DNA from: Hetaerina americana
Lineage: Eukaryota > Arthropoda > Insecta > Odonata > Calopterygidae
Direction: 5' to 3'
DNA: 64,000 nt
Assembly: GCA_022747635.1 (NCBI GenBank)
Contig: JAKTNV010000002.1
Location: 1,205,001 to 1,269,000 of the forward strand
Shown: piece after piece, positions 35,185 through 46,100 of the stretch
Layout of the letters: each line of letters starts with the position of its first letter
Numbering within the stretch: the first letter of the stretch is position 1
Notes under the pieces: generated by a model
Told to the model about the DNA's origin: nothing
Databases searched by the model: none
The model's input: the letters and a program-made list of their open reading frames with translations, nothing else
Program-made: the position numbers and the translations under genes

Positions 35185-35246
35185 ACGAACTGAGTTCTAT
35201 CCCTCTCTTCCTTGAGGAAGGTGGCTGCGACCACCGAAAATTCGAA
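35185..35246 (+). ncRNA. solo PLE tail with hammerhead-ribozyme-like motif
   Basis: GTTCTATCCCTCTCTTCC precedes TTGAGGA (35212-35218), a hairpin GGTGG-CTGCGA-CCACC, and GAAA (35236-35239) followed by ATTCGAAACTTGG. The upstream part and the ATTCGAA match the tail of the minus-strand PLE near 41.17 kb, so this is a detached PLE 3' end. Stem II has 5 perfect pairs; the first core base is U instead of C. Confidence 0.5.
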
Positions 35247-35249
35247 ACT

Positions 35250-37480
35250 TGGTGAGTTTCTGAGAAACTTGGTGAGGCGAGCAACGAAGTTTTTGCTGCC
35301 TTATTTGGTGAATGGACTTTTGAGGGAGAACCATTCAGAACAGTTTCAATGTGGAGACAAAAAATTACAGTAACAAAAAATTCCCATTTTGTAGACGAAG
35401 GTGCTAACGCCATTAGATAACAACTTATATTACATAAACAGTATTGAAATAACCCGATATCACCGCACAGTAGTAAGATTAAACTAGTGAGTTTGTAGTT
35501 CGTAAATATTTAATTTTAACAAGCAATATCCTTAATATTTTATCCGCAATAAAAATAATTTTGTTTGTCTTTATGAATATATACATTTCTGTGAGTTGAA
35601 AAACACGTTTTCGAAATAAAATCATTGAATTTGTTTGTTGCAGTTTATTTTCCGAGGAAATTTTAAGTTTAAATCCTCCAAGATCTAGAACAAGTTAGAC
35701 TGCAAAAACTCATGAATTTACAGCTTGGAAGAGATTTGCTGCAGTACTGAATTTTGATTTTGGAATTTTGATTTCTTTAGAAATTTCTCTTCAAGAATCG
35801 TCGCGAGTTGAAGTTACCAATGACAACAGCGTATCATCTCAGTCACCCGAAGAGCGGTTATGAATACCATGGATGTAGTTTGCGCGTTGTAGTCTCGTAG
35901 ACTAGACAAACGTGACTGACTGGTTAAACGTAAATAAGAGTTAGGCACCTAGTTTTTCTCGGTCATTATTTTGAAAAAATGTTGAAAGTATTTTCTTGAA
36001 ACACAAATATTAAAAGTTTTTACACGGAAAGTTACGCACTGCCTTCATATACAAACGCAATCATATTTCTTTGCCCTTCAATATTCATATTTACCTTTTT
36101 TCTTACATTATATTTCCTTTTCCATATTAACTAAAGTGTATTCAAATGCATGCATGAACTAATATTTCTGATATATGGCTGGAACCTGACACCCCCCGCC
36201 ACTCGCCCTTGCGGCGGATTGAGGAGGCGTGTTGTGTAGCTGTGGACTCATTGGTGGATGCGTTTGGATATTAAACCTCTTGAAACAGAATTGTAAGAAA
36301 TACGAGTAATAAATAAATCATAATAGGAAAAGGGATTTCTAACAACAGTATTCACAGAGATGTGATAAATTATTCACGATAATGGATAAAAATAATTTAT
36401 ATACAAAATCTTAACATATTTAAATACTAGATTCTTTGTTTTCTGAGTCATTTTCAATTAAGTGTTCTTCATTCAGGTTAATCATTATTTCCTTTCCAGA
36501 AGAAATATCTACTCGTTCAGAAAAGTTAAAAGGATACACGATTAGTTATAATTTGTTTTTTAATAAATTAAGTTACCAAAAGAAGTAATATTTCGACTGA
36601 ATGATTAGTATTTAATTTAAGTTCAAGTTCTTTTTTTATTTCCTACATGCATATCACAATTCACTGAGGCAATAGTTGTCACCATTTATGGAAAGGACTA
36701 ACATTTGAAGTAACAACATCCGATGACACAGAGTATGAGATCAAATTATTAATGCAAAACCTATAAAAAACAACTATATTGCGAACAACCACCTGACTTA
36801 ATAAAAATCGACAATAGCAAAGCACGATATATGTACATACATCCACATACACACATCCGTCCTATACGAAAGATGGCTCAATGTACTGGCACATATTTAA
36901 AATCTTAAATTGCGTCTTAAAGGATTCATACAATTTGGGGTTGACCATGGTGATAGCTCTCATTCCATCCACTAAGAGCTTTCGATGCACATTCAATTAA
37001 TTTGAAAGCTACCAGTCACGCGCCACGTGATTTTTCAACGTTTTTGAACGAAGGGAAAAAGGAATCTTTGCCGTCTCCATTATTTTCTTATAGAGCAAAA
37101 TGAGAATGTCCCAGGTGGTTAATACTGGCAAATCGACTTGCCCCAAGACTGAACGTTCTCCAGCGAAGCAACGCCTGGAGACGGCCCACGGTCCAACCGC
37201 ATTGGCTCAAATACCATCCACCGAAGGAAGAAATCGCGGTCAGGTCTTGATGAACACGAGAGGGGAGAGTTGCCATGGATTATTTCGATTGAAACGAACA
37301 TACCAAAGCCTCGAACCGTTCGTACTTACACCACCTGATTCCTTAGTTGCCGTATCGGAATTATTTCGATGAATTCAAACGCTAGCCTAGAAGACTTAAT
37401 TTCGTTATTTTATCAAATAGGATTCCGGAGACAATTCTAAAAACTAACTCCGCTCAAAAATGGGATATACTCTCGCAAAG
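35250..37480. other. unassigned DNA with a 40-bp CR1 tail remnant
   Basis: AT-rich and without recognised genes. At 36187-36226 the plus strand reads CTGACACCCCCCGCCACTCG followed by CCCTTGCGGCGGATTG, the conserved CR1-like 3' terminus, with nothing else of that element attached. Frames at 37088-37376 on both strands are unrecognised. Confidence 0.5.
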
Positions 37481-37489
37481 CAAAATTCC

Positions 37490-37925
37490 AGACAATTCGA
37501 CTCGCTGACCAAACGAAGAGGCGGATAGACGTAGACTGGAGGCTTTTGATATGTGGGTGTGGAGAAGAATGGAGAAGGTGAAATGGACAGAGAAGAAAAA
37601 AAATGAGGAAGTACTTGGTATTGAGGGCGAAGAGAGGGGTTTGTTGGGAGAAATCCTATGGAGACAGGAATAGTGGATGAAGGGGGTATTGACCGGCAGT
37701 GGGATGTTGAAGACTGTATTTGAGGGGAGAATGTTAGGCAAACGAGGAAAGGGAAGGAACAGGATAGGGATGTTGGACGGGTTGAAGGGAGGAAGAAGGT
37801 ACGCAGAGATGAAGAGGGGCCTGATGTAGAGTGGGATGATGGATTTTGTGTTTTGTAGGAGTAATAAAATGTTTGTTTGGTAGTTGTGCCCATCCAAAAA
37901 CCTACCTTAACCGGTAGATTACCTT
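37490..37925 (+). mobile_element. RTE-like retrotransposon C-terminal / 3' end fragment
   Basis: The plus strand matches the minus-strand element end at 43.55-43.14 kb: GGCGGATAGACGTAGACTGG, GAGAAGAATGGAGAAGGTGA, TTGGACGGGTTGAAGGGAGG and the 3' terminus near CTTAACCGGTAGATT. Stops interrupt the frame. The minus-strand Ser/Pro-rich frame over it is a shadow. Confidence 0.8.
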
Positions 37926-37983
37926 ACAATAATATCCACACAGACTTATATATCACGAAAAACGAAATCCCGCCATATGGCGA

Positions 37984-38042
37984 ACAAATATTCATTCACA
38001 TGGAAATAGATAAAAGGAAAAGGGATAGGAACACATAGAAAG
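37984..38042 (-). repeat. SINE tail copy forming the left arm of an inverted pair
   Basis: The minus strand (CTTTCTATGTGTTCCTATCC, then TTTTATCTATTTCCATGTGA) is about 90% identical to 38332-38400. It appears to be the tail of a second SINE copy in opposite orientation. Confidence 0.6.
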
Positions 38043-38110
38043 GTCGGACACACTGTCTTTTCCTCTTGTATGTGGTCTATTTCTCCTTTGGTGGGTAAAA
38101 CAGCCACCTT

Positions 38111-38153
38111 TGCCCAGATTCTTTGGCCATTTCTTGGCCAAAGAATCTGGGCA
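38111..38153. repeat. perfect hairpin, 19-bp arms, 5-nt loop
   Basis: TGCCCAGATTCTTTGGCCA, loop TTTCT, TGGCCAAAGAATCTGGGCA. It sits between the two inverted SINE tails. Confidence 0.92.
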
Positions 38154-38208
38154 CTTGGTGACATATAAGCGTTACAGATCTCAGTGTAAATGACGTTCCC
38201 TCAAAAGC

Positions 38209-38397
38209 ACAAGAGGTTGTAGCATCCGCTCGGCAAGTGGAAAGATCCGGTGCTCAAGTCCCGGTCTAGGAAATATTTTTTCCGCTTGTGATCTGTCCGA
38301 TTCCGCCTTCCCCACCTCTCCAGTGCTCGTGCTTTCTATGTGTTCCTATCCCTTTTTATCCCTTTTCTTTATATCCATTTCGATGTGAATGAATTTT

Positions 38398-38407
<10 letters not shown>
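38209..38407 (+). repeat. tRNA-derived SINE (third family) with GT/TA tail
   Basis: GTAGCATCCGCTCGGCAAGT followed by GGAAAGATCCGGTGCTCAAG and TCCCGG resembles a tRNA D-arm to T-arm, with a B-box-like segment GTGCTCAAGTCC. The body ends in GAATGAATTTTTGTGTGTGT and a TA run. A PLE starts right after that TA run. Confidence 0.5.

Positions 38408-38408
<1 letters not shown>

Positions 38409-38441
<33 letters not shown>
38409..38441. repeat. (TA)n at the 5' edge of the plus-strand PLE
   Basis: TA run between the SINE tail and the PLE. A TA run is also found at the PLE 3' edge, as expected if the element inserted in a TA tract. Confidence 0.9.
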
Positions 38442-38446
<5 letters not shown>

Positions 38447-38484
38447 TGTACAACACTAGGTGACACAGACAAGAGTGGCGGTGA

Positions 38485-40737
38485 AAACGCCAGCCACCAC
38501 CGAACAATTCCAACGCCCCCCCTCCCTCCGACAATGCCCATGACATTGTTAACCTTTCAAACACCAGCCTTTCAGACAATGAAATATCCGTTCTTAGTAA
38601 AGGCCTATCCTTCTCCCCTACACCAAAAATAAACCACATAAACATTCTCACTGATACCCTCAATTTCTGCCGAAACCTTCGATGGCGCGCCTTCTGGAAA
38701 TCACAAAGTAAACCTTTCAGTAACTTAAAAACCAATCCCGCACTTGACAAATTCCGCCCGGCTTCAACTCATGAGCCAAAACCTCTTCCTAATAACCATC
38801 CTGTCGAAATTTTTATACGTCTCCTTATCGAAAAAGTTTCCAATCAATCCTTCAGAAAACATCTCAGACCAAAAAATAACCTCTCCATGAACGAACGTCA
38901 TGCCCTAAAAACCCTACAGTCTAATCCTAACATCGTTGTTACCTCCGCCGACAAAGGCTCCTCTGTTGTAATTCTAAACACCAATGATTATATTTCCAAA
39001 GCCCTCGCTCACCTGAACGATACATCCACCTATACCACTCTAACCAAAAACCCAACACAAACTTTCCAAACCGAAATTCAGTCTTTTCTCCTCCACTCCG
39101 GACCAGAAGAAGGCCTCACCTCCCACGACATATCCCTACTTTCACCCCCAAACCCCAAAACACCCCAGTTTTATCTCCTCCCAAAAATACACAAACCCAA
39201 ACTCCCCTGTCGTCCTATAGTTTCCAGTTATAATTCTCTCACCGAAAGAATCTCCGCATTCCTTGACCACCACCTACAACCACTTGTACTCTCCTTGCCC
39301 TCCTTCACGAAAGACACATACCACTTCCTCAACCGTCTATATTCCGTGTCTATTCCCTCCACACCCAACCTACTTATGGCCACCATCGACGTTACCTCAC
39401 TTTACACTTCTATTCCCCATGCAGAAGGTTTATCCTCCCTCCGGCATTATCTTTCCCTACGCCCCCTACCCCAGCGCCCCTCAACGGAATTTCTCCTCAA
39501 TCTTACCACTTTCGTCCTAACTAAAAATGAATTCACTTTCCAAAATTGTTTTTACCTACAGACAAAAGGCACAGCGATGGGAACGAGGATGGCACCATCA
39601 TACGCCAATCTCTTCATGGGCCATCTCGAAGAGACTTTCCTGTCACAGCAACCCTTTCCACCTCTTTTCTGGGTCCGCTACATAGACGATATTTTTATTC
39701 TCTGGACTCATGGCTCTGATTCTCTCAACAATTTCTTATCCGTCTTAATTTCATCTTTCACGGTTAAATTCACCTCTTCCATTTCAGACTCCACCATCAC
39801 CTTTCTTGACACAGACATCTCACTTCAAAACAACAAATTCACTACTTCAGTACACATCAAAGCCACTAACCATCAGCAATACCTACACCACACAAGCTGT
39901 CATCCTCAACACACGAAACGCTCGATTCCTAACTCTCTCTCTATCCGCGGACACCGAATTTGCAACACCACAGCCACTCTCAACAAATACCTTGCCAATC
40001 TACACCTTGCACTCCTCAAACGCGGTTACCCAAAAAAGTTACTACGAAATAAAATCCACCGTTCCACCCGAACACACACACCACACAATAACAAGCCCAC
40101 ATCTGACACAGGACTCAACCTTTGCACCACCTATTTCCCCGGATCACACAGACTGAAAACCCTCCTTAAAGAACTGTTTCCAATTTTACATGACAATGAC
40201 GCGACCTCATTCTTACTACACCAATGCCCATCTATCGCATACAGACGACCCGCCAATCTCAAAAACCTTCTGAGATCCACCAACCCTTTGGCGCCCCCCC
40301 GTGACAAATTGCCCAATATTTCCCCAACTTGCAACCGCCCCCGATGTAAAACCTGTCCTCTTATTATGCCTACTCCCCTCTCCCTACATCCCCTCATAGC
40401 CCCCTCACCTCGTTCCCACGCTAATTGCCTCTCAAAAAATATTATTTATCTTTTATCATGCAAGCATTGCACTTCCTTTTACATAGGTGAATGCATTACC
40501 CCCTTATCCATCCGAATGAATAATCACCGGTACTCCTGCAATTCTGCCTCACTCTCTTCTCTTCCTATCCCTTCACACGCCAATTCCCACAACCTTTCAT
40601 TCGACCAGTGTTTTGCTCTGAGCATTCTAGAATCCCTACCTGATTCAGCCACCAACATAGAGGTGAGAACTCGTGAATCCGCCTACATACTAGCTTTCCG
40701 TTCTTTCAAAATTCCCACCCTTAACCGCCATATTTAA
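38485..40737 (+). CDS. Penelope-like reverse transcriptase with GIY-YIG endonuclease
   Basis: The frame opens after a TGA at 38482-38484; the first in-frame ATG is only at 38887, but the 134 upstream codons are clearly coding (SVLSKGLSFSPTP, FCRNLRWRAFW), so the N-terminus is cut or starts otherwise. Numbered from that ATG: SADKGSSVVIL (~20-30), LPKIHKP (98-104), ATIDVTSLYTSIP with the first catalytic Asp (~168), GTAMGTRMAPSYAN (228-241), RYIDDIF with the second and third Asp (264-270), linker CNRPRCKTC (482-490), and GIY-YIG core IYLLSCKHC...FYIGEC with catalytic-type Arg in RMNNHR (519-548). PLE proteins use this pair to nick DNA and prime reverse transcription, often at microsatellites or telomeric ends. 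All visible key residues are present. Confidence 0.92.
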   Translation, partial: KRQPPPNNSNAPPPSDNAHDIVNLSNTSLSDNEISVLSKGLSFSPTPKINHINILTDTLNFCRNLRWRAFWKSQSKPFSNLKTNPALDKFRPASTHEPKPLPNNHPVEIFIRLLIEKVSNQSFRKHLRPKNNLSMNERHALKTLQSNPNIVVTSADKGSSVVILNTNDYISKALAHLNDTSTYTTLTKNPTQTFQTEIQSFLLHSGPEEGLTSHDISLLSPPNPKTPQFYLLPKIHKPKLPCRPIVSSYNSLTERISAFLDHHLQPLVLSLPSFTKDTYHFLNRLYSVSIPSTPNLLMATIDVTSLYTSIPHAEGLSSLRHYLSLRPLPQRPSTEFLLNLTTFVLTKNEFTFQNCFYLQTKGTAMGTRMAPSYANLFMGHLEETFLSQQPFPPLFWVRYIDDIFILWTHGSDSLNNFLSVLISSFTVKFTSSISDSTITFLDTDISLQNNKFTTSVHIKATNHQQYLHHTSCHPQHTKRSIPNSLSIRGHRICNTTATLNKYLANLHLALLKRGYPKKLLRNKIHRSTRTHTPHNNKPTSDTGLNLCTTYFPGSHRLKTLLKELFPILHDNDATSFLLHQCPSIAYRRPANLKNLLRSTNPLAPPRDKLPNISPTCNRPRCKTCPLIMPTPLSLHPLIAPSPRSHANCLSKNIIYLLSCKHCTSFYIGECITPLSIRMNNHRYSCNSASLSSLPIPSHANSHNLSFDQCFALSILESLPDSATNIEVRTRESAYILAFRSFKIPTLNRHI

Positions 40738-40824
40738 TTTCCCTCCCAGCATTCCCTCCACACCTCCCCTCCCCGCCCATACTTCTTTCCCCTCTCCAAA
40801 GCAACGGCATATTTTCAGTCTCTC

Positions 40825-40852
40825 TTGAAGAAGGCCTCTGAGAGGGCCGAAA
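40825..40852 (+). ncRNA. hammerhead-ribozyme-like motif at PLE 3' end
   Basis: TTGAAGA (40825-40831), a GGCC/GGCC-based hairpin, and GAAA (40849-40852) followed by GCTCGAAC. The order matches the hammerhead core with U for the first C. PLEs are known to carry hammerhead motifs. Stems I and III could not be established by eye. Confidence 0.45.
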
Positions 40853-40929
40853 GCTCGAACAATTATCTGTGTGAGTGTCCTTTTAAATGTTGCTATTCTA
40901 TTCTATTTGTGTTATATTGTGTCAGCCCA

Positions 40930-40935
<6 letters not shown>

Positions 40936-40985
<50 letters not shown>

Positions 40986-41027
40986 GTATATACATACATA
41001 TATATACATGCATATATATATATATAA
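40936..41027. repeat. shared TA-rich tract between two convergent PLEs
   Basis: A TA run (about 40936-40972), then TATG/TACA-type repeats, then TA again to 41024. The plus-strand PLE ends on its left edge and the minus-strand PLE ends on its right edge. Confidence 0.9.
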
Positions 41028-41140
41028 TTTTTTTTTCTTAAAAACTTTTTGAAAGTCTCACAGACGTGAATAACAATGAATAACACTTAGCACTAGTGGA
41101 CACAGACAAAAACACAAAAAAGAGACACTATTTTTCGAAT

Positions 41141-41168
41141 TTTCGGTATTCGTGTCCATCTTTATCAA
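41141..41168 (-). ncRNA. degenerate hammerhead-like motif in minus-strand PLE tail
   Basis: Minus strand TTGATAA, a weak GG...CC hairpin, then CCGAAAATTCGAA. Position and flanking CTCTCTTCC match the 35.2-kb tail. Both the core and stem II are weaker than in the other copies. Confidence 0.35.
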
Positions 41169-41342
41169 GGAAGAGAGGGACAGAACTGAAGGGAATACGA
41201 GGGCTGGAGCGATGGATGGAAGGGGAAGGTGGGCGGAGAATTCGGAAGCGGAGGGTTTGGAGGGGCAGAGTTAGAAGTGTGGGGAAAATATAGAAGGTGA
41301 TGGGGGCGGAAGGGGGATGAAAATATATTTGGAGCAGGGTAA

Positions 41343-43080
41343 TTAATGCCTAATTTTGATTCCTGGCCAATTCCAGGACTCCAAGAGCCAGATGAAGGAT
41401 TGCTCTAATGTTTTCAGTTTGAGTTGAGGATCAGAGGGTGGGAGGGATGCTAAGATGGATACACTATAGCATTTATCAAAGGGAGTGTTGTGTTCGGAGG
41501 CGTGTTTGGGGATAGGGAGCATATCAATTAGGGAAGAATTCTTGTATGTGGCTCGGTGGTTGTTAATTCTAATATTAAGGGGTGTGGTACACTGTCCAAT
41601 ATAATAGGCACGGCAAGGTTGGCACTTCAGCAGGTACACTACATTGCTAGATGTGCAAGTAGAGGAGGGAATTGGTCGGAGAGTTAAAAAGCGGGTGATA
41701 GAGGGGTGGGATTTTGGTTTTGAAAATAGGGCATGTTTTGCATCTAGGTTCAATGTATGGCATGGGAGTGGTTTTGGGACGGGGTGGGGATTTAAGGAGC
41801 GGATTGGTTGATTTGAGGGGATCGGATAGGCTGGTGGGGCGTTTGAAAGTAACTGAGGGACATTTGGGAAAAAGGTTGGCGATGGCATTATGATTTTTGA
41901 GGATAGGGTAGAGGTCTTTTAGGATTGATCGTAGAGATTCTAAGCCCGGGAAGTATTTGGTGCAAATTGAAAGAGGGTGGGGTGCCGCAGCGGGGGAAGG
42001 TTGGGGAGTGTAGGCATGTTTTCGGATTCTTTTTTTCAGGAGGGATTCGGGATAACCTCTTTTGAGGAGGGAACAGTGTAGATTTGAAAGAAAATTATCA
42101 TAGGAGTCGGGGTCATTGCAAATTCTGTGTCCTCTTATGGACAGGGAGTAGGGAATGGAGCGTTTGGTGTGATATGGGTGGAAACTATCATCGTGTAAGT
42201 ATTGCTGTTTATTAGTGGGTTTTATATGTACAGAGGTGTGAAATATTTGGTCTATGAATCTTACATTTACACCCAGGAAGGTGATTTGGGAGGAGGAAAC
42301 TGTAGAACTGAAGGAGACAGAGGACGAAGCATTGAGGTCGGAAATGAAAGTTTTCAGGGAATCGGTACCATGTGGCCAGAGGAGGAAGATATCATCGATG
42401 TATCTGAGCGGCAATAGGGGTTTCAGTGATTGTTTTAACACGAATTGTGTCTCTGCGAGACCAAGAATGATGTTTGAATGGAAATGGCTGAACCTGCTGC
42501 CCATGGCACAACCCTTGATTTTGCAAGAAGAATTTATCGTTGACGGAGGAGGAATTACGGGTGAAGATGAACTCGGAAAGGCTAAGGAGAAAATCTGTGT
42601 TGGGTATGTGTGGCTCAGGGCGTTGGGAGAGGTAGTGATGGAGAACGGAGAGACCTTCTGAGTGGGGATTCGATGTGTATAGGGATGTTGCATCTATAGT
42701 GGCCATAGTAATCTCGGTATCTGCAGGAAGGGAGGTCGATTTTAGCCTTTCCCGGAAATGGTATGAATCTTTGGTGTGTGACGGTAGGGAGTGGACTATC
42801 GGTTGGAGATAGTGGTTTACAAATGCAGAGAATCTTTCGGTTGGGGAGTGACGGGAGGATAAAATCGGACAACCGGGATTCCCAGGCTTGTGAATCTTTG
42901 GAAGTATATAGAAATGAGGAGTGCGTGGGTGGGGAGGGGAGAGGAGGGCCAGGTCTGAAGGAGACAGACCCACACTTGGCCCGTTGGACACGAGAGATTA
43001 AATAAGTTCCTTCTGGAATGCGGGGTTTGGATCTTCGGGGATTTGCCGGTATGCAGTTGTATCCAAGACTCGTCTGTCAA
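41343..43080 (-). pseudogene. PLE RT and GIY-YIG ORF with stop and frameshifts
   Basis: Minus strand: LPKIHKPGNP, ATIDATSLYTSNPHSEGLS (first Asp present), then a frameshift near 42520 after NDKFFLQNQG; the next frame has GCAMGSRFSHFHSN in place of the usual GTAMGTRMAPSYAN, then RYIDDIFLLW and KRSIPYSLSIRGHRICN. A further shift leads to the linker YIEPRCKTCPIF and to CQPCRAYYIGQCTTPLNIRI, the GIY-YIG core. An in-frame TAA lies near 43001. The copy is dead but every domain is recognisable. Confidence 0.9.
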
Positions 43081-43134
43081 CCTCCCTTATGTATTATATG
43101 AGGTATATATATACATATATATATATATAAATAT

Positions 43135-46100
43135 TATTAGAAATCTACCGGTTAAGGAAGGTTTTCGGATGGATACAGCTACTAAGTAAAACATTTTCTG
43201 ACTCCTAACAAAACACAAAATGCAGCATCCTACTCCATTTCAGGTCCTTCTTCCTCTCTGAGTACTTTCTTCCTCCCTTAATCCCGTCCAACATCCCTAT
43301 CCTGTTCCTTCCCTTTCCTCGATTGCCTAACATTCTCCCCTCAAATGCAGTCACCAACATCCTACTGCCAGCCAATACCACCTTCATCCAGTTTCCCTGC
43401 CTCTATAGGATATCTCCCAACAAACCCCTCTCTTCGCCCACCATAGCATGTACTTCCCCATTTGTTTTCTTCTCGGTCCATTTTACCTTCTCCATTCTTC
43501 TCCACACCCATATTTAAAAAACCTCCAATCTACGTCTATCCTCCTGCTTCAATTACCATGTTTACGCTCCGCACATAGCTACGCTCCATATCAAAGTTTT
43601 TACGAGTCTTTTCTCAACATCCTTACTCAACGACCCTGTCATCAACTCCCTCCTCCTCGTGAAAGCCTCTTTGCCTAGCGCAATTCTTCTCCTTACGTCC
43701 CTACTACTTGGACCGTGTTGGTCCAAAACACTTCCGAGATACGTAAAATGTTCTACCTGCTCTAGTTTTTGCCCTTCTATTTTAATGTTTAGCTTAGCCT
43801 TTTTCTTTCTAGAAAATCGCATAACCTTTGTTTAATAATATTGATTCTCATCCCATACCTGTCGCACTGAATTTCCAATTCACTCAGCAATGCTTGCAAC
43901 CCCTTGGCTGACTAACAAACTAAAGCTTGGTCATCAGCAAGCCTAACTGATTTTACAAATTCCCCGCCCACTTTCCTTCCTACCTCCAGTTCTTCCCATG
44001 CCTCTTTATCATTCCTCCCTCCAGTTCTTCCCATGCCTCTTTGATCATTTACTCTGCATACAGGTTGAACAGAAACGGTGATAATTGGCAACCCTGCCTT
44101 ACACCTCTTCCTAACACGGCCCAACCGGACTCTCCGTTCCCCACTCGCACATGAGAAGTCTGAGACATGTACAGGTTGCGGATTAGCCTCCTATCCATCC
44201 AATCTATTCCTATTTTCTGCAATATACTCATTAGTTTTTCCCAATTCACTCTATCAAACGCTTTTTCGAAATCTACGAAACAGGCAAATACCTCCTGGTT
44301 GTGTTCTATATTCCTCTCGATTAATAATCTCATTACTGCAATGGCATCACGCGCACATCTCCCCTTCCTAAACCCAAACTGATCATCCCCTAAGCAATCA
44401 TTCTTCCTACTCTCTGTCCTTTTGGTTATGATCCTGAGAACAATTTTAGCTGCGTGGGATATCAACCTTAATCCTGTAGTCCTCACATGATGTAGCCTTT
44501 GCCTTTTTCGGAATAGGAACTAAAACTGATCTCACAAAGTCTTCCGGCCAGATTTCTTCCTCATAAATACTGCGAATCAGCCCATATAGCCTTTTCCTCC
44601 CACATTTTCCTAAACATTTCAATAGTTCCGCGGGAATGTTATCCACTCCCACGGCCTTATTTAGTTTCATCTCCCTTAATGCCCTTTCTATCTCATCGTC
44701 GAGTATGCCTGGACCTATGCTATCTTCCTCAGCGTCATGTTCCTTTTCTATGTCTAAATTTATTGGTCTAAGTTCTTTACCATACAGTTCTTCTATATAT
44801 TCCTTCCATCTCTTTTGGATCTTTCCTGTGTCGACTATTTTATTACCCGCCTTATCTCTAACTGCTATCATTGACCTTCCTTTCTTACTTCCCGATGTAG
44901 ATTTAACTTTCCTGTACAGCGCACCAATGTCACCCTTCCTCTGCAAACTTTCCATATTCTCGCACTGCGCCTTCCACCAAGTTTCTTTTGCTTTATAGTT
45001 GCCCGCCTCAATTTATTTTTTAATTCTTTGTACATTATTTTGCCTAGCTCTGTATTTACATGTTTCCATTTTCTCCGCTCATCCATCTTTGTAATCATCT
45101 CATCCGTGATCCATGGTTTCCTAGTCCTTTTAACGTTAACGGTTCCAATAGTATCTTTTGCGGCTATACACAACCCTTTCTTGAAACTTTTCCATTTTCT
45201 TCGATAGTACTCAGCTCTTTATCATCCTCCATGATTTCCTCTACCGCCTGTTTGCACTCCTTCCTTTTCAAACCATTTAATGCTTTTACATTCCATTTTC
45301 TAACCTGCCCCCCCCCCCTGCCTTATCTTTTTGAAACAGACGCTACATTTCATAACAACTAAATTGTGGTCAGGGTCCGCATCCGCTACCGGAAAGCTGT
45401 GCGAATTTATCACACTTTTCCTAAACCTGTGTCTAACCAGTATATAATCTAGCTGATACCTTTATGAGTCACCTGGCATTTTCCATGTATAACTGCGTCT
45501 TTTGTGGTGTCTTAACCAAGTGTTGGTGATGACTAGCCCCTGTCTCCTGCAGAACTCAACTGCTTTCTCCCTGCGGTCATTACTCGTGACTAAACCGTAG
45601 TCCCCGACCTCATCACCATCTCTTCCTTCGCCTACCGTCGCATTCCAATCCCCCATCACTATCAAATGTGCTCCTGCAGGAACACACGCGATTATGTCCT
45701 CTGACTGATCGTATATCCTGTCGACCTCTTCTTCCTTATGGTTGCTCGGTGGCATATATACCTGAATAATAACCAAGTTCGTCGGTTCTGCTTTTATCTC
45801 TACTAGTAGTATTCTGTCCGTTTCCTGCTCTTTATTGACTATGCTTCTTCCTACCTCTTCATTTAATACTATAGCAACCCCTCGTTGGCTCTCGTCCCCG
45901 CCGCTGTATATTATTCTATAATTATCACTCCAGTAATCCCCGCTATCCTTCCATCTCACCTTGCATAGACCTAAAATATCTATTTTCCCCTTTCCATGTC
46001 TAGCTTAATATTCTACAGTTTCCCTGTCCTCGTCATTGTCTTAATATTCCAAGTTCCTATTCTAACTAATTTGGTCTTCTTCTCCTGCGTCTTCTGTCCT

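Larger units (their letters stand above)
38442..40935 (+). mobile_element. Penelope-like element with intact open frame (best copy)
   Basis: A 2.5-kb element flanked by TA runs on both sides. It has a single open frame from 38485 to the stop at 40737 encoding RT and GIY-YIG endonuclease, then a short 3' UTR, a hammerhead-like motif (40825-40852) and the tail TGTGTGAGTGTCC to TTATATTGTGTCAGCCC. The absence of internal stops over about 750 codons marks it as the youngest PLE copy here. Some 5' sequence is probably missing. Confidence 0.92.
41028..43086 (-). mobile_element. Penelope-like element, minus strand, 5'-truncated and broken
   Basis: From right to left: truncated N-terminal region at 43086, RT, linker, GIY-YIG, stop at 41343, 3' UTR, hammerhead-like tail (41168-41141) and terminal sequence to the TA tract. 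It belongs to a different subfamily from the 38.4-40.9 kb copy but matches the fragment at 3.0-4.1 kb very closely. Its 5' edge meets another TA run at 43100-43130. Confidence 0.9.

Noticed and set aside
37444..37897. Two ~148-codon Ser/Pro-rich minus frames
   Set aside because: Antisense of the RTE-like C-terminal fragment on the plus strand.
40131..40397. Minus-strand frame inside the PLE
   Set aside because: Shadow of the intact PLE ORF on the plus strand.
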